Shown in pieces: positions 1-14,903 of a DNA stretch of 64,000 bases (position 1 is the first letter of the stretch; each line of letters begins with the position of its first letter). Source of the stretch: Mycobacterium heidelbergense (GTDB taxonomy: Bacteria; Actinomycetota; Actinomycetes; Mycobacteriales; Mycobacteriaceae); assembly GCF_010730745.1 (NCBI RefSeq), contig NZ_AP022615.1, positions 1,240,001-1,304,000 on the forward strand. Reading direction: 5' to 3'. The notes below the pieces were generated by a model. It was not told the DNA's origin. It searched no databases and saw only the letters and a list, made by a program, of their open reading frames with translations. A program made the position numbers and the translations under genes.

Positions 1-72
1 CACGGCGGATGTCGCGGGGTTGTAGTTCTCCAGCGGCGGAACCTGGTTGGTGACGACATGTGTATCTGGCAT
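1..72 (-). CDS. fadE8: Acyl-CoA dehydrogenase FadE8 (AidB-like), N-terminal fragment
   Basis: Only the first 24 codons are inside the window, running off its left edge. Reading back from an ATG at 70-72 gives a peptide with the core THVVTNQVPPLENYNPA. This is the characteristic start of the AidB-like acyl-CoA dehydrogenases (THxVxNQxPPL), flavoproteins that oxidise acyl-CoA or, in AidB, bind alkylated DNA. In M. tuberculosis fadE8 (Rv0672) lies beyond end and lpqP on the same side of rpoC; here lpqP is missing between them. No clear ribosome binding site precedes the ATG. The identity rests on a short peptide plus gene order. Confidence 0.72.
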   Translation of the reverse strand, partial: MPDTHVVTNQVPPLENYNPATSAV

Positions 73-137
73 GGTGTCAATGTTACATTTTTTCGACAAC
101 CGCACAAGAGCTGTAACGCCGGTGCGGGTGCCCGGCC

Positions 138-893
138 TCAGCCGCCGGTCTTTTCGCGCAGAAACGCGATGTCGTCCTTGCGGCCCTCGTCGGCGGTTTC
201 GCAGATGACGGGCGCGTCGGCGGCCTCGACGACCGCGACGAGCAGCTCCGGATCGATCTGACCGGTGCCGAAGTTGGCGTGCCGGTCGGCGCCCGAGCCC
301 GCCGCGTCCCTCGAGTCGTTGCAGTGCACCAGGTCGATGCGGCCGGTCAGGGCCTTGATCCGGTCGACCGCGTCGATCAGCTCCTCGCCCGCGGCCCACG
401 CGTGGCAGGTGTCCAGGCAGAAGCCAATTCCCTTGTCGCCGATGTGATCCCAGAGCCTGCCGATGGTGTCGAAGTGGCGGGCCATCGCGTGGTCGCCGCC
501 CGCGGTGTTCTCCAGATACACCCGCACATCGGTGTCGAGGTAGTCCAGCGCCTTGACCCAGCGTTCGAAGCCGGCGTCCATGTCGTTGTCGTCGGCGTGG
601 CCGCCGTGCACGATCACCGCCGTCGCGGCGATGGCCGCGGCGGCGTCGCAGGTGTCCTGCAGGATCTTGCGCGACGGGATGCGGATGCGGTTGTTGGCCG
701 ACGCCACGTTGATCAGGTACGGCGCGTGGACGTACAGCGGCAGGGTCGCGGCCTTCAGCGTCTCGGCGTCGTCGCGCGGCTTCGGCTTCTTCCAGCTCTG
801 CGGATTGCCGAGGAAGAACTGCACCGCATCGGCGCCGTCCGCCTGGGCGGCGGCCAGGGGATCGTCGTTGCGGACGTGGGAACCGATGAGCAC
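138..893 (-). CDS. nfo: Endonuclease IV (deoxyribonuclease IV, AP endonuclease)
   Basis: A 251-residue AP endonuclease of the Nfo/End family. It cuts DNA 5' to abasic sites in base excision repair, using three metal ions in a TIM barrel. Visible family signatures are the start VLIGSHV, YVHAPYLINVAS, VHGGH, ENTAGG, the metal-ligand segment GFCLDTCHAWAAG, HCNDSRDAAGSGADRH and the C-terminal ICETADEGRKDD. The length matches M. tuberculosis End (Rv0670, 252 aa), so the GTG at 891-893 is chosen although the frame stays open upstream. A TAGACT hexamer at 901-906 lies seven bases before the GTG, as expected for a leaderless mRNA. It sits just past a 60-bp hairpin behind rpoC, so the gene probably has its own promoter. 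Confidence 0.93.
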   Translation of the reverse strand: MLIGSHVRNDDPLAAAQADGADAVQFFLGNPQSWKKPKPRDDAETLKAATLPLYVHAPYLINVASANNRIRIPSRKILQDTCDAAAAIAATAVIVHGGHADDNDMDAGFERWVKALDYLDTDVRVYLENTAGGDHAMARHFDTIGRLWDHIGDKGIGFCLDTCHAWAAGEELIDAVDRIKALTGRIDLVHCNDSRDAAGSGADRHANFGTGQIDPELLVAVVEAADAPVICETADEGRKDDIAFLREKTGG

Positions 894-900
894 GTCGGCC

Positions 901-906
901 AGTCTA
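901..906 (-). promoter_or_regulatory. Candidate -10 box for leaderless nfo
   Basis: On the minus strand this hexamer reads TAGACT, which fits the mycobacterial TANNNT -10 pattern, and is separated from the nfo GTG by seven bases. No ribosome binding site lies in between, so transcription would begin at or next to the start codon. No good -35 box is visible; the upstream sequence is the rpoC hairpin. Confidence 0.4.
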
Positions 907-911
907 GTGCG

Positions 912-971
912 GCGAGCAGACGCAGACTCGCACCGCCAGGGCACCTGGCGTGCGAGTCTGCGTCTGCTCGC
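912..971. terminator. 60-bp near-perfect palindrome behind rpoC (palindrome family 1)
   Basis: Arms at 912-932 and 951-971 are perfect 21-base inverted copies (gcgagcagacgcagactcgc and its complement, plus one base). The space between them holds a second hairpin, 934-940 with 944-950. It sits five bases after the rpoC stop and ahead of nfo. A near copy lies at 29563-29622. The stem would end rpoBC transcription, though there is no run of T after it, as is usual in mycobacteria. It could equally be a mobile intergenic palindrome. Confidence 0.7.
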
Positions 972-976
972 GCTAC

Positions 977-4927
<3,951 letters not shown>

Positions 4928-4996
4928 GTAACTCCCTTTCCCCTTGCGGGTTTAGTTACCAATAAGACGCTTGGTTGAGCTGCGGTGGGTGTGCGG

Positions 4997-8536
<3,540 letters not shown>

Positions 8537-8968
8537 GATGCATCCTTCCAGCACCTCATGCGACTCACCGGAACCGGGAACACCGGCCTGTTCGCCGCAA
8601 TAATCTTGTCGGTTAGGCCGGCGAACGATCTGCCCGGATCTCACGCGCGCAACTAAATAGCTGGGCCGCAGAGGGGGCTCAGGCTAAGACCACGGTGTCA
8701 AGTGGCGGGTGAGGTGGGCAGGAAGTAGCCAGCGCAACGTCCAACAATAGCGCAGGACCGCGCATTCCTCAACTACCCACAACTTCCTGCCCACGGACGT
8801 CGGCGCTGGCTGGCGATCTCGACGTTCCTCGCACTGAGCAGACACATGCTGCCCAACAGATTGACCCGTTTACGCCGTGTCGTCAAGAGGGCGGGGCGGC
8901 AAGTTGGGCCAAGTTATCGCAAAATTTTCGGGCCATTGCTTCCTGCGGGGTGGGCGTTCGGCGCGCTA
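8537..8968 (-). promoter_or_regulatory. rpoBC upstream region (432 bp, no gene)
   Basis: This gap between the mkl stop and the rpoB start has no convincing gene. On the minus strand it holds two -35-like hexamers, TTGACG at 8881-8886 and TTGACA at 8696-8701. Neither has a well-spaced TANNNT -10 box that I can defend. M. tuberculosis rpoB is driven by more than one promoter, so two -35-like sites would fit, but this is inference. The 98-bp interlocked inverted repeat at 8714-8811 lies between the two hexamers. Half of a family 1 palindrome (gagcagacacatgctg) is visible near 8836. Confidence 0.45.
8714..8811. repeat. Interlocked inverted repeats A-B-A'-B' upstream of rpoB
   Basis: Arm A (8714-8726, gtgggcaggaagt) has its exact inverted copy A' at 8782-8794. 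Arm B (8727-8742) abuts A and has an inverted copy B' at 8795-8811 with one extra base. The order A-B-A'-B' means the two hairpins cannot form together in one transcript, because each uses the other's loop. An ordinary palindrome would have the order A-B-B'-A'. It may be a terminator for mkl, a switch, or the scar of a rearranged palindrome. Confidence 0.75.
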
Positions 8969-9979
8969 CTAGCCGCCGAACTCGTGCGACCGGTACTTGT
9001 GGGTGCCCTCGAGGTCGTCGAGGATCGCGGCCTGGGCCTCCTTGGGCAGCGTGTGCAGAATCTGGCGCACCCGGGCCTGGCGCCGAGCGACGGCTTTGCG
9101 CTCCGGCATCCCCGGCGTCGCGACGATCTGCGGCGGCACTCCCTCGATTTCCTCGACGCCGCCGTCGCGGTGACCCGCGTCGAGCAGAGCCTGCTCTTCG
9201 GCCATGGTCGCCTCGTCCTTCTCCTCGGACATGCCGATCGGGCCGATGCGGCGCCCGTTGAGGAACTGCCGCACGACCGGCTCGTCGCTGGTCAGCAGCA
9301 CCTCCCGCGGCCCGAACATGACCAGCTTGCGGCGGAACAACATGCCCATGTTGTCCGGCACGGTGCGGGCGATGTTGATGTTGTGCGTGACGATCAGCAC
9401 GGTGGCGTCGATCTGGGCGTTGATGTCGAGGATCAGCTGGCTCAGGTAGGCGGTGCGGACGGGGTCCAGGCCCGAGTCCGGCTCGTCGCAGAGGATGATC
9501 TGCGGGTCCATCACCAGGGCGCGGGCCAGGCTGGCGCGCTTGCGCATACCGCCGGAAATCTCGCCGGGGAACTTCTTCTCGTCGCCGCCAAGGCCCACCA
9601 TGCTCAGCTTCTCCATGACGATGTCACGGATCTCGCCTTCCTTCTTCTTGGTGTGCTCACGCAGCGGGAACGCGGCGTTGTCGAAGAGGTTCATCGAACC
9701 GAACAGCGCGCCGTCCTGGAACATCACGCCGAACAGCGTGCGGATCTCGTACAGCTCCTTGGCCGAACACTGCAGGATGTCGGTGCCGTCGATCATGATC
9801 GAGCCGCGTTCGGGCCGCAGCAGGCCGATCAGGGATTTCAGGAACACGGACTTGCCGGTACCCGACGGACCCAGGAGGACGCTGACCTCCCCGGCGGGGA
9901 TATCCAGCGTCACGTCTTCCCAAATCCTCGAGGGGCCGAAGGACTTGGTTAGTCCCTTCACCTCGATAGCGACGCCCAT
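8969..9979 (-). CDS. mkl: ABC transporter ATP-binding protein Mkl (MceG), Mce lipid import
   Basis: A 336-residue ABC ATPase equal to M. tuberculosis Mkl/MceG (Rv0655). This protein powers the Mce lipid transporters at the inner face of the membrane. It has the Walker A motif GPSGTGKS at residues 37-44, the signature ISGGMRKR, the Walker B ILCDEPDSGLDP and the switch histidine in VTHN. The family-specific C-terminal tail includes GPIGMSEEKDEATMAEEQ and DDLEGTHKYRSHEFGG. The ATG at 9977-9979 has a good GGAAGGATT site. The annotated M. tuberculosis protein is about 23 residues longer at the N-terminus; the matching upstream codons here stay open but have no better start. It ends with two tandem TAG stops. 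Confidence 0.95.
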   Translation of the reverse strand: MGVAIEVKGLTKSFGPSRIWEDVTLDIPAGEVSVLLGPSGTGKSVFLKSLIGLLRPERGSIMIDGTDILQCSAKELYEIRTLFGVMFQDGALFGSMNLFDNAAFPLREHTKKKEGEIRDIVMEKLSMVGLGGDEKKFPGEISGGMRKRASLARALVMDPQIILCDEPDSGLDPVRTAYLSQLILDINAQIDATVLIVTHNINIARTVPDNMGMLFRRKLVMFGPREVLLTSDEPVVRQFLNGRRIGPIGMSEEKDEATMAEEQALLDAGHRDGGVEEIEGVPPQIVATPGMPERKAVARRQARVRQILHTLPKEAQAAILDDLEGTHKYRSHEFGG

Positions 9980-10037
9980 GGGGAATCCTTCCGTCGACAC
10001 TCGTGCCCGCCACCTGCCCTTTTCTGTGGCATGAGTC

Positions 10038-10043
10038 ACTGTA
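10038..10043 (-). promoter_or_regulatory. Possible -10 box for mkl
   Basis: TACAGT on the minus strand, about 58 bases before the mkl ATG, fits TANNNT. The -35 position is poor (GATGCG or TGATGC). The rest of the 182-bp gap between the oxygenase and mkl (9980-10161) shows nothing else I can name. Confidence 0.28.
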
Positions 10044-10161
10044 GCGCACGCCCGCCGGCCCGCATCACGGTTGCCCGCCACCGCCGGCAAAAATTGGCCG
10101 GCCCGAGATCGGACCGCGTCGCGGCTGGTCGACGCCATTCGACACGTGTATCGGACGCGTA

Positions 10162-11643
10162 TTAGCCAGTGGGCGCCCAGTTTCCGTGAAAGCCCATCGG
10201 TACCCGCTGCGGCAGGTGCACGGTGGCCACCGACTCGAGCGTGGCGGCATCCAGCAGCAGCAGCTGGCCTTCGTCGCGGCCGCGGTGATAGCCGTAGCCC
10301 ATCAGGATGCCGTCGTCCTCGGCGCGGGCCGCGGGGTTGGGCACGAAAGACATCTCGCCGATCAAAACGTCGGGGTCCAGCGGGGCGGCCGTGCTGGATC
10401 CGTTCCCGTAGTCGTGCTTGTACAGCGCGGACGGGGCTCCCGAAAACTGTGCGCCGACGGTGTAGCCGAACCGGTGCCGGCCACCCAGCAGGTCCTCGTT
10501 GATCCGCGGGAATTCCTGTGGGCGGTCGTCGCGGCATTCGGTGCTCACCGCGCCGGTCGTCAGGTTGATGGTCCAGCGGTCCAGCGTGGGCGGGGTGTCG
10601 CCGGGGCCGCGCCGATCGCGGTCGAACATCCGCGAGTAGCGCACCACGTCGAGCACCAAAACCTCGGCCCCATCACGCATCTCGGAATAGGCGTTGAGCG
10701 GGTGGTAGACGTAGCAGGGTTCGATGTCGAACCAGCGCACGTCCCGGTTCCCACCTTCGCGGGGCATGACCCCGATGCGCGCCGGATAGCCGGGGTTCCA
10801 GGCGTACGGCATCCGGTCGGAGTGCGTCGGGTCGCGGTTGATCATCGCGCTGATCGGGCTCGGGACCCGGACGCGTCCGATCAGCGACTGCATCACCAGC
10901 CGGGCGGGCAGCGACAGCCAGCGCGGCACGTTCGCCGGCAGCGCCTGCACCGGGTCGAACGTCACCGGCAGGTCGTAGATCACCACATATTTGTCGGTCA
11001 GCGAGAAGTCGTGCATCATCGGCGACCCGGACACCTCGATGTCGACCGTCCGGCGGGCTCGTCCCCGGGTGTCGATCACCGAGTACTGGACCGTGCGCCC
11101 CCGGGCGAACGAGTAGGACACGGCGTGCAATTCGCCGGTGCGCGGATCGCGGTGCGGATGAGCGGTGTAGCCGCCGGCCAGGGTGCCGTCGAAGTCGCAC
11201 GTCCCGACGGTGTCCAGCTCGTCGGTCAGCTCGTAGTTGGCGACGCCAGCCTCGACCAGCGCCAGGGTTCGCCCGGCGTGGGTCAACACGTTGGTGTTGG
11301 CGCCCAGCGAGAGCATGCCGGCCCGCGGGTCGAGCCGGGCCGGCGCCGGCTCGCCGAGGGTGGCGCACACCGAGGGGCTGCGCACCCACCGGTTGCGGTA
11401 CCAGCGGGCCTGCCCGTCGCGCAGCGCAACCCCGTGCACCATGCCGTCGCCGCTGAACCAGTGATAGGTGGCGGGGTCGACCTCGGCGGCCGGGTTGGGT
11501 CCGTTGCGCAGATAGCGTCCGTCGAGGTGCTCGGGGATGTGCCCGGTGACCGTGAGATCGGTCGCGGTGACTTCGGCGCCCACCGGCGCCAGGAAGCCGT
11601 CGAGGTACGGGTTCCGGGATTGGGTGGTTTGCGTGGACGTCAC
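10162..11643 (-). CDS. Carotenoid oxygenase family protein (Rv0654-like dioxygenase)
   Basis: A 493-residue member of the carotenoid cleavage oxygenase family, equal to M. tuberculosis Rv0654. These are cytosolic seven-bladed beta-propellers that split a double bond using Fe(II) held by four histidines. Candidate iron ligands sit in TAHPHRDP, MMHDFSLT, VYHPLNAY and the C-terminal GFHGNWAP. The motif DGRYLRNGPNP near residue 45 is typical of the family. Rv0654 has been reported to cleave carotenoids and apocarotenals, so a similar activity is likely. A GTG at 11641-11643 lies five bases after a perfect AGGAGGT site. The gene is divergent from a TetR regulator only 62 bp away, which probably controls it. 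Confidence 0.9.
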   Translation of the reverse strand: MTSTQTTQSRNPYLDGFLAPVGAEVTATDLTVTGHIPEHLDGRYLRNGPNPAAEVDPATYHWFSGDGMVHGVALRDGQARWYRNRWVRSPSVCATLGEPAPARLDPRAGMLSLGANTNVLTHAGRTLALVEAGVANYELTDELDTVGTCDFDGTLAGGYTAHPHRDPRTGELHAVSYSFARGRTVQYSVIDTRGRARRTVDIEVSGSPMMHDFSLTDKYVVIYDLPVTFDPVQALPANVPRWLSLPARLVMQSLIGRVRVPSPISAMINRDPTHSDRMPYAWNPGYPARIGVMPREGGNRDVRWFDIEPCYVYHPLNAYSEMRDGAEVLVLDVVRYSRMFDRDRRGPGDTPPTLDRWTINLTTGAVSTECRDDRPQEFPRINEDLLGGRHRFGYTVGAQFSGAPSALYKHDYGNGSSTAAPLDPDVLIGEMSFVPNPAARAEDDGILMGYGYHRGRDEGQLLLLDAATLESVATVHLPQRVPMGFHGNWAPTG

Positions 11644-11705
11644 GACTGACCTCCTATAACATTGATATTTCGTCGTTATGGGAACGGTACGCCGGCGGTG
11701 GGAAG
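11644..11705. promoter_or_regulatory. Shared oxygenase/TetR promoter region with possible operator
   Basis: This 62-bp divergent gap contains an AT-rich patch with ATAAC at 11656-11660 and GTTAT at 11675-11679. They form inverted half-sites around a 14-bp centre, a spacing a TetR dimer could bind. The half-sites match over only about five bases each. The AGGAGGT ribosome binding site of the oxygenase lies at its left edge. Confidence 0.4.
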
Positions 11706-12407
11706 ATGGCAAGGATGACTTCGGAGACTCAGCGCGACGTTCGCGGTGTTCGTGATGTTCGTGGCGAGATGCTGCACGCCGCCGTCGGCCTGCTCGACGA
11801 GCACGGCCCCGACGCGCTGCAGACCCGCCGGGTGGCCGGCGCCGCCGGGACCTCGACGATGGCCGTGTACACCCACTTCGGGGGCATGCGGGGGCTGATC
11901 GCCGAGGTCGCCGAGGAGGGCCTGCGACAGTTCGACGCCGCGCTGACGGTGCCGCAGACCGACGACCCGGTCGCCGATTTATTCGTCACCGGCGCCGCCT
12001 ACCGGCGCTACGCGATCGAGCGGCCGCACATGTACCGGCTGATGTTCGGCAGCACCAGCGCCCACGGCATCAACGCGCCGGTGCGCAACGTGTTGACGCT
12101 GACGGTCGCCGAGATCGAGCAGCACTATCCCAGCTTCGCCAACGTGGTGCGCCCGGTGCACCGATCGACGCTGGCGGGCCGGATCACGGCGTGTTCAGCG
12201 GATGACGACGCGACGGTCGTGGCGGTAGCGGCACAGTTCTGGGCGTTGATTCACGGGTTTGTGATGCTCGAACTGGCCGGGTATTACGGCGGCGACGGCG
12301 CGGCCGTCGCGCCGGTGCTCGGTTCGATGACGTCGAATCTGCTTGTCGCCCTGGGAGATTTGCCCGAGCGGGTGACGCAGTCGTTGCGGTCGGCCGTGTT
12401 GGGGTGA
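11706..12407 (+). CDS. TetR/AcrR family transcriptional regulator (Rv0653c-like)
   Basis: A 233-residue one-domain repressor. The N-terminal helix-turn-helix (about residues 20-65) includes AAVGLLDEHGPDALQTRRVA, then TSTMAVYTHFGG, the usual TetR recognition-helix end. The C-terminal half is the variable ligand and dimer domain, with hydrophobic helices near FWALIHGFVMLELAGYY. It is equal in place and size to M. tuberculosis Rv0653c (231 aa). The alternative ATG at 11715-11717 has better spacing from a GGGAAG site and would give 230 residues. Its divergent position suggests it represses the carotenoid oxygenase and itself; the ligand is unknown. Confidence 0.88.
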   Translation: MARMTSETQRDVRGVRDVRGEMLHAAVGLLDEHGPDALQTRRVAGAAGTSTMAVYTHFGGMRGLIAEVAEEGLRQFDAALTVPQTDDPVADLFVTGAAYRRYAIERPHMYRLMFGSTSAHGINAPVRNVLTLTVAEIEQHYPSFANVVRPVHRSTLAGRITACSADDDATVVAVAAQFWALIHGFVMLELAGYYGGDGAAVAPVLGSMTSNLLVALGDLPERVTQSLRSAVLG

Positions 12408-12420
12408 GCAGACGCAAAAG

Positions 12421-12451
12421 CCCCCGGAACGCCGCGGGGGCGTTCCGGGGG
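12421..12451. terminator. Bidirectional terminator between the TetR gene and rplL
   Basis: A perfect 13-bp stem (12421-12433 with 12439-12451) and a five-base loop lie between two convergent genes. On the minus strand the stem is followed by a short T run (cttttgcg), suiting rplL. On the plus strand it is followed by tttcgcg. The flank gagcagacgcaaaa resembles one arm of palindrome family 1. Confidence 0.88.
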
Positions 12452-12464
12452 TTTCGCGAACTGA

Positions 12465-12857
12465 CTACTTGACGGTGACGGTGGCGCCGGCGGCCTCGAG
12501 CTTGGCCTTGGCCTCCTCGGCGGCCTCCTTGGCGACCTTCTCCAGCAGCGGCTTGGGCGCGCCGTCGACCAGGTCCTTGGCCTCCTTGAGGCCCAGGCCG
12601 GAGACGATCTCGCGGACCACCTTGATGACGCCGATCTTCTTGTCGCCGGCGGCCTCGAGGATGACGTCGAACTCGGACTGCTCCTCGGCGGCCTCGGCGG
12701 GCGCACCACCGGCGGCGGGGCCGGCGGCGGCGACGGCGACCGGGGCGGCCGCGGTCACCTCGAAGGTCTCCTCGAACTTCTTGACGAAGTCCGAGAGCTC
12801 CAACAGGGTCATTTCCTTGAAGGCGTCGAGCAGGTCGTCGGTAGACATTTTTGCCAT
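12465..12857 (-). CDS. rplL: Large ribosomal subunit protein bL12 (L7/L12)
   Basis: The 130-residue L7/L12 stalk protein, which recruits translation factors to the ribosome. The N-terminal dimer and L10-binding part (MSTDDLLDAFKEMTLLELSD) is followed by an alanine-rich hinge at about residues 37-60. The conserved C-terminal domain contains KKIGVIKVVREI, GLKEAKDLVDGAPK and the end ATVTVK. It lies 29 bases behind rplJ in the usual rplJ-rplL operon. The start is either the first ATG (MAKMSTD) or the internal ATG three codons on. Confidence 0.98.
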   Translation of the reverse strand: MAKMSTDDLLDAFKEMTLLELSDFVKKFEETFEVTAAAPVAVAAAGPAAGGAPAEAAEEQSEFDVILEAAGDKKIGVIKVVREIVSGLGLKEAKDLVDGAPKPLLEKVAKEAAEEAKAKLEAAGATVTVK

Positions 12858-12886
12858 GGTGTGGGTCCTCCTGGTTTGTGGTTGGG

Positions 12887-13453
12887 TTACTCGGCTTCAG
12901 CCGGGGTTTCGGTGGGCGCCTCCGTGGCGGCTGGCCCCTCGGCGGCTTTCTTTTCCTGCAGCGCGGCCACCAGGCGGGCGACCTGCGAGGCGGGCGCGTT
13001 GAACAGTCCGGCCGCCTTGGCGAGGTTGCCCTTCATGGCGCCGGCCAGTTTGGCCAGCAGCACTTCGCGCGACTCCAGGTCCGCGATGCGCTCGACCTCG
13101 GCGACCGTCAGCGGGTGGCCGTCCATGTAGCCACCCTTGATGACCAGCGCCTTGTTGTCCTTGGCGAAGGTCTTGATGGCCTTGGCGGCGTCGACCGGCT
13201 CCCCGCTGACGAACGCGATGGCCGTCGGGCCGGCGAACAGCTCGTCGAGACCCTCGACCCCGGCTTGCGAAGCCGCCCGCTTGATCAGCGTGTTCTTGGC
13301 GACGGTGTAGGTGGCCGACCCTGCCAGAGACCGGCGCAGCTCGGCCAGGTTGGCGACCGTCAAACCGCGGTATTCGGTGATCAGGGTCGCGGTCGAGGCG
13401 TTGAACTGCTCCGCGATGTCTGCAACGGCGGTGGCCTTGTCAGCCCTGGCCAT
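12887..13453 (-). CDS. rplJ: Large ribosomal subunit protein uL10
   Basis: The 188-residue L10 protein, base of the L12 stalk on 23S rRNA. Recognisable segments are ATLITEYRGLTVANLAELRR, VAKNTLIKRA, the central GPTAIAFV and the C-terminal L12-binding helix (AAGLFNAPASQVARLVAALQ). The ATG follows an AGGAGGC site. The tail is a long Ala/Glu/Pro-rich extension (PAATEAPTETPAEAE), common in mycobacterial L10. The gene is preceded by a structured leader. Confidence 0.98.
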   Translation of the reverse strand: MARADKATAVADIAEQFNASTATLITEYRGLTVANLAELRRSLAGSATYTVAKNTLIKRAASQAGVEGLDELFAGPTAIAFVSGEPVDAAKAIKTFAKDNKALVIKGGYMDGHPLTVAEVERIADLESREVLLAKLAGAMKGNLAKAAGLFNAPASQVARLVAALQEKKAAEGPAATEAPTETPAEAE

Positions 13454-13456
13454 GCA

Positions 13457-13656
13457 TGCCTCCTCGGTGAAAGCTCGGGTGCGATTTGTCGTTGGTGATC
13501 ACCGAAGAACGACGAACGCCCCGGCGCAGAAAGGGCCGGGGCGTAGAGATTCGCCGGCGTGCGCCGGCGGTGATGCCTCGTCCTCCTGCGTGGGCCGCCG
13601 GGATGTTCCCGGACCTTCAACCGATTTCTCGGTGACCGACGGTCTTCGGTGGATCG
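13457..13656 (-). ncRNA. Ribosomal protein L10 leader
   Basis: The roughly 200-nt 5' leader of rplJ-rplL is rich in paired segments. It has the actinobacterial L10-leader look: ACCGAAGACCGUCGGUCACC close to the 5' end, then GGCCCACGCAGGAGG in the middle. Two strong hairpins follow: 13552-13569 (cgccggcg twice), and 13517-13543, a 9-bp stem. L10-(L12)4 is known to bind such leaders and repress its own operon. The 5' end is set from the -10 box at 13663-13668, so it is approximate. Confidence 0.72.
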
Positions 13657-13662
13657 GCAACC

Positions 13663-13691
13663 ACAATAGCCTGACCGCCGCGGTCGGCCAA
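13663..13691 (-). promoter_or_regulatory. SigA-type promoter for rplJ-rplL
   Basis: On the minus strand a -10 box TATTGT (13663-13668) lies 17 bases from a -35-like TTGGCC (13686-13691). This spacing is ideal for the housekeeping sigma factor and would start the L10 leader at about 13656. Confidence 0.6.
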
Positions 13692-14027
13692 AACCGTTCG
13701 CCACGCTGGTGGTCTGGTCCGTCGGTCGGGGGCCTGTTCGAGAGGCGTTGCGACTGATTGAGCGCCGAGACTGCGGTGGCGGCGACGGAAAGCCGAAAAA
13801 GCTAGCCCTGGGCGCAGGCTCGGCGCTACAGACGCAGGCTCGGCGCGGGCGGCCTCTCGCAGCAACCCCGACGAACTTACTGGCAAGACGACTTAACTCT
13901 GCTCTAAGTCACATCGGCCACACGTGTCCCTTCCGAAAACAGGGACACACGTTGTGCCCGCCTATCGTCGGTCGCCCCCCACCGAGACTGATATGACGGG
14001 TGTGGCCCAAGCGATCCTTGGTCCCAT
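13692..14027. other. Gene-free gap with direct repeats and a hairpin
   Basis: No convincing gene lies in these 336 bp. The segment cgcaggctcggcgc occurs twice, near 13813 and 13831. A perfect 8-bp inverted pair (gtgtccct at 13924-13931, agggacac at 13941-13948) around a nine-base loop lies about 80 bp past the DUF1772 gene, and a small hairpin at 14007-14021 is closer to its stop. Either could terminate it. The text tcacatcggccac near 13910 resembles a stretch in the gap at 57347-57824, hinting at a shared degraded element. Confidence 0.5.
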
Positions 14028-14480
14028 TTAGGTGGCCGCGACGGCCAATATGGCAAAGAGCACCGCCAAGATCCCCACCCGCAGCCAGTGCAAACGATCC
14101 CACCGGGCCGCGAGCCGGCGGGAAGGCTCACCGCCGGCCGGCCATGCCGCGATGCGATTGTTGATCGGCACCAGCACCGTCACGCTCAGCAGCACCACGC
14201 CGGCCATCAGTCCCGCCGCGATGCCCAACAGCCAACAGCGGGCGGCTCCGGATGCGGCGATGGTGGCCGCCACCAACAGCAGCAGCGCGGCGGCGTACCA
14301 GAACGGCATCACCTTGCCCAGCACCCGGCCGGCGTCACCGCGCGCCGCGCGGAAGGAGTCGTCGGGAAGCCGGGCCAGCACCGGATTGGCGAACGCGGCG
14401 ACTGCGAACTCAGCACCCACCATCGAGCCGGTGATCACAATCGCAAGGGCATCGATCATGCGGTCCATGGCAACGACCAT
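14028..14480 (-). CDS. DUF1772 family four-helix membrane protein
   Basis: About 150 residues with four hydrophobic segments, near 10-30, 60-80, 84-105 and 128-148. The conserved parts are the early AFANPVLARLP, FWYAAALLLL and VPINNRIAAWP, followed by a RWDRLHWLRVG segment, all typical of DUF1772 membrane proteins. Some relatives are called anthrone-oxygenase-like, but no activity can be assigned from sequence. Start choice is uncertain: ATGs at 14480, 14468 and 14459 and a TTG at 14504 are in frame and none has a clear ribosome binding site. The TTG would overlap the operator, so 14480 is used. It is divergent from an HxlR regulator. Confidence 0.78.
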   Translation of the reverse strand: MVVAMDRMIDALAIVITGSMVGAEFAVAAFANPVLARLPDDSFRAARGDAGRVLGKVMPFWYAAALLLLVAATIAASGAARCWLLGIAAGLMAGVVLLSVTVLVPINNRIAAWPAGGEPSRRLAARWDRLHWLRVGILAVLFAILAVAAT

Positions 14481-14487
14481 GGCTGCT

Positions 14488-14527
14488 ATGCTGACAAAAA
14501 TCAAGGTACTGACAAATTAGTCAGCAT
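14488..14527. promoter_or_regulatory. Operator for the HxlR/DUF1772 pair
   Basis: The 45-70 bp divergent gap carries the perfect inverted pair atgctgac (14488-14495) and gtcagcat (14520-14527). An inner ctgac at 14509-14513 pairs with gtcag at 14520-14524. Three ctgac-type half-sites in so small a gap, between a regulator and its divergent neighbour, strongly suggest the HxlR binding site. Confidence 0.68.
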
Positions 14528-14549
14528 ATGCACGAGGCCGGGAGCTGCG

Positions 14550-14903
14550 ATGGGCGTGTCAAAAACGGAAGTCGGCGACTGCCCGATTGACGCCGCGCTG
14601 TCGGTGATCGACGGCCGCTGGAAGGGCACGATCCTGTGGCGGCTGAGCGACGGGCCGATGCGGACCGCCGAGCTAAGGCGCAGCATCCCGGGAATCACCG
14701 AGCGGATGCTCATCAGGCACCTGCACGAGCTGGTCGACGCCGGGATCATCGAGCGCCATGACGCCCGGACGGTGCCGCCCTGCGTGCGCTATTCGATTTC
14801 CGAATACGGCGCGACGCTGGCGCCGGTGCTGTCCAGCCTGTGCGACTGGGGACGAAAACACATGCAGCGCAATGCGATTGGGGTTACGACGAGGGCTAAC
14901 TGA
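14550..14903 (+). CDS. HxlR family winged-helix regulator
   Basis: A 117-residue HxlR/MarR-like regulator. The family pattern is clear: CPIDAALSVIDGRWKGTIL, then LSDGPMRTAELRRSIPGIT, ERMLIRHLHELVDAGIIERH, and YSISEYGATLAPVLSSLCDWG. The N-terminal cysteine (residue 10) is conserved and is the redox or electrophile sensor in some relatives. An ATG at 14550 follows a GGGAG site. Its last eight bases overlap the stop of the convergent ROK kinase gene. It probably controls the divergent DUF1772 gene through the palindromic site between them. Confidence 0.9.
   Translation: MGVSKTEVGDCPIDAALSVIDGRWKGTILWRLSDGPMRTAELRRSIPGITERMLIRHLHELVDAGIIERHDARTVPPCVRYSISEYGATLAPVLSSLCDWGRKHMQRNAIGVTTRAN

Noticed and set aside
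13904..14131. Possible transposase fragment near the DUF1772 gene end
   Set aside because: Its Trp/Ser/Gly-rich short peptide gave no recognisable transposase motif, and it overlaps the DUF1772 gene end.
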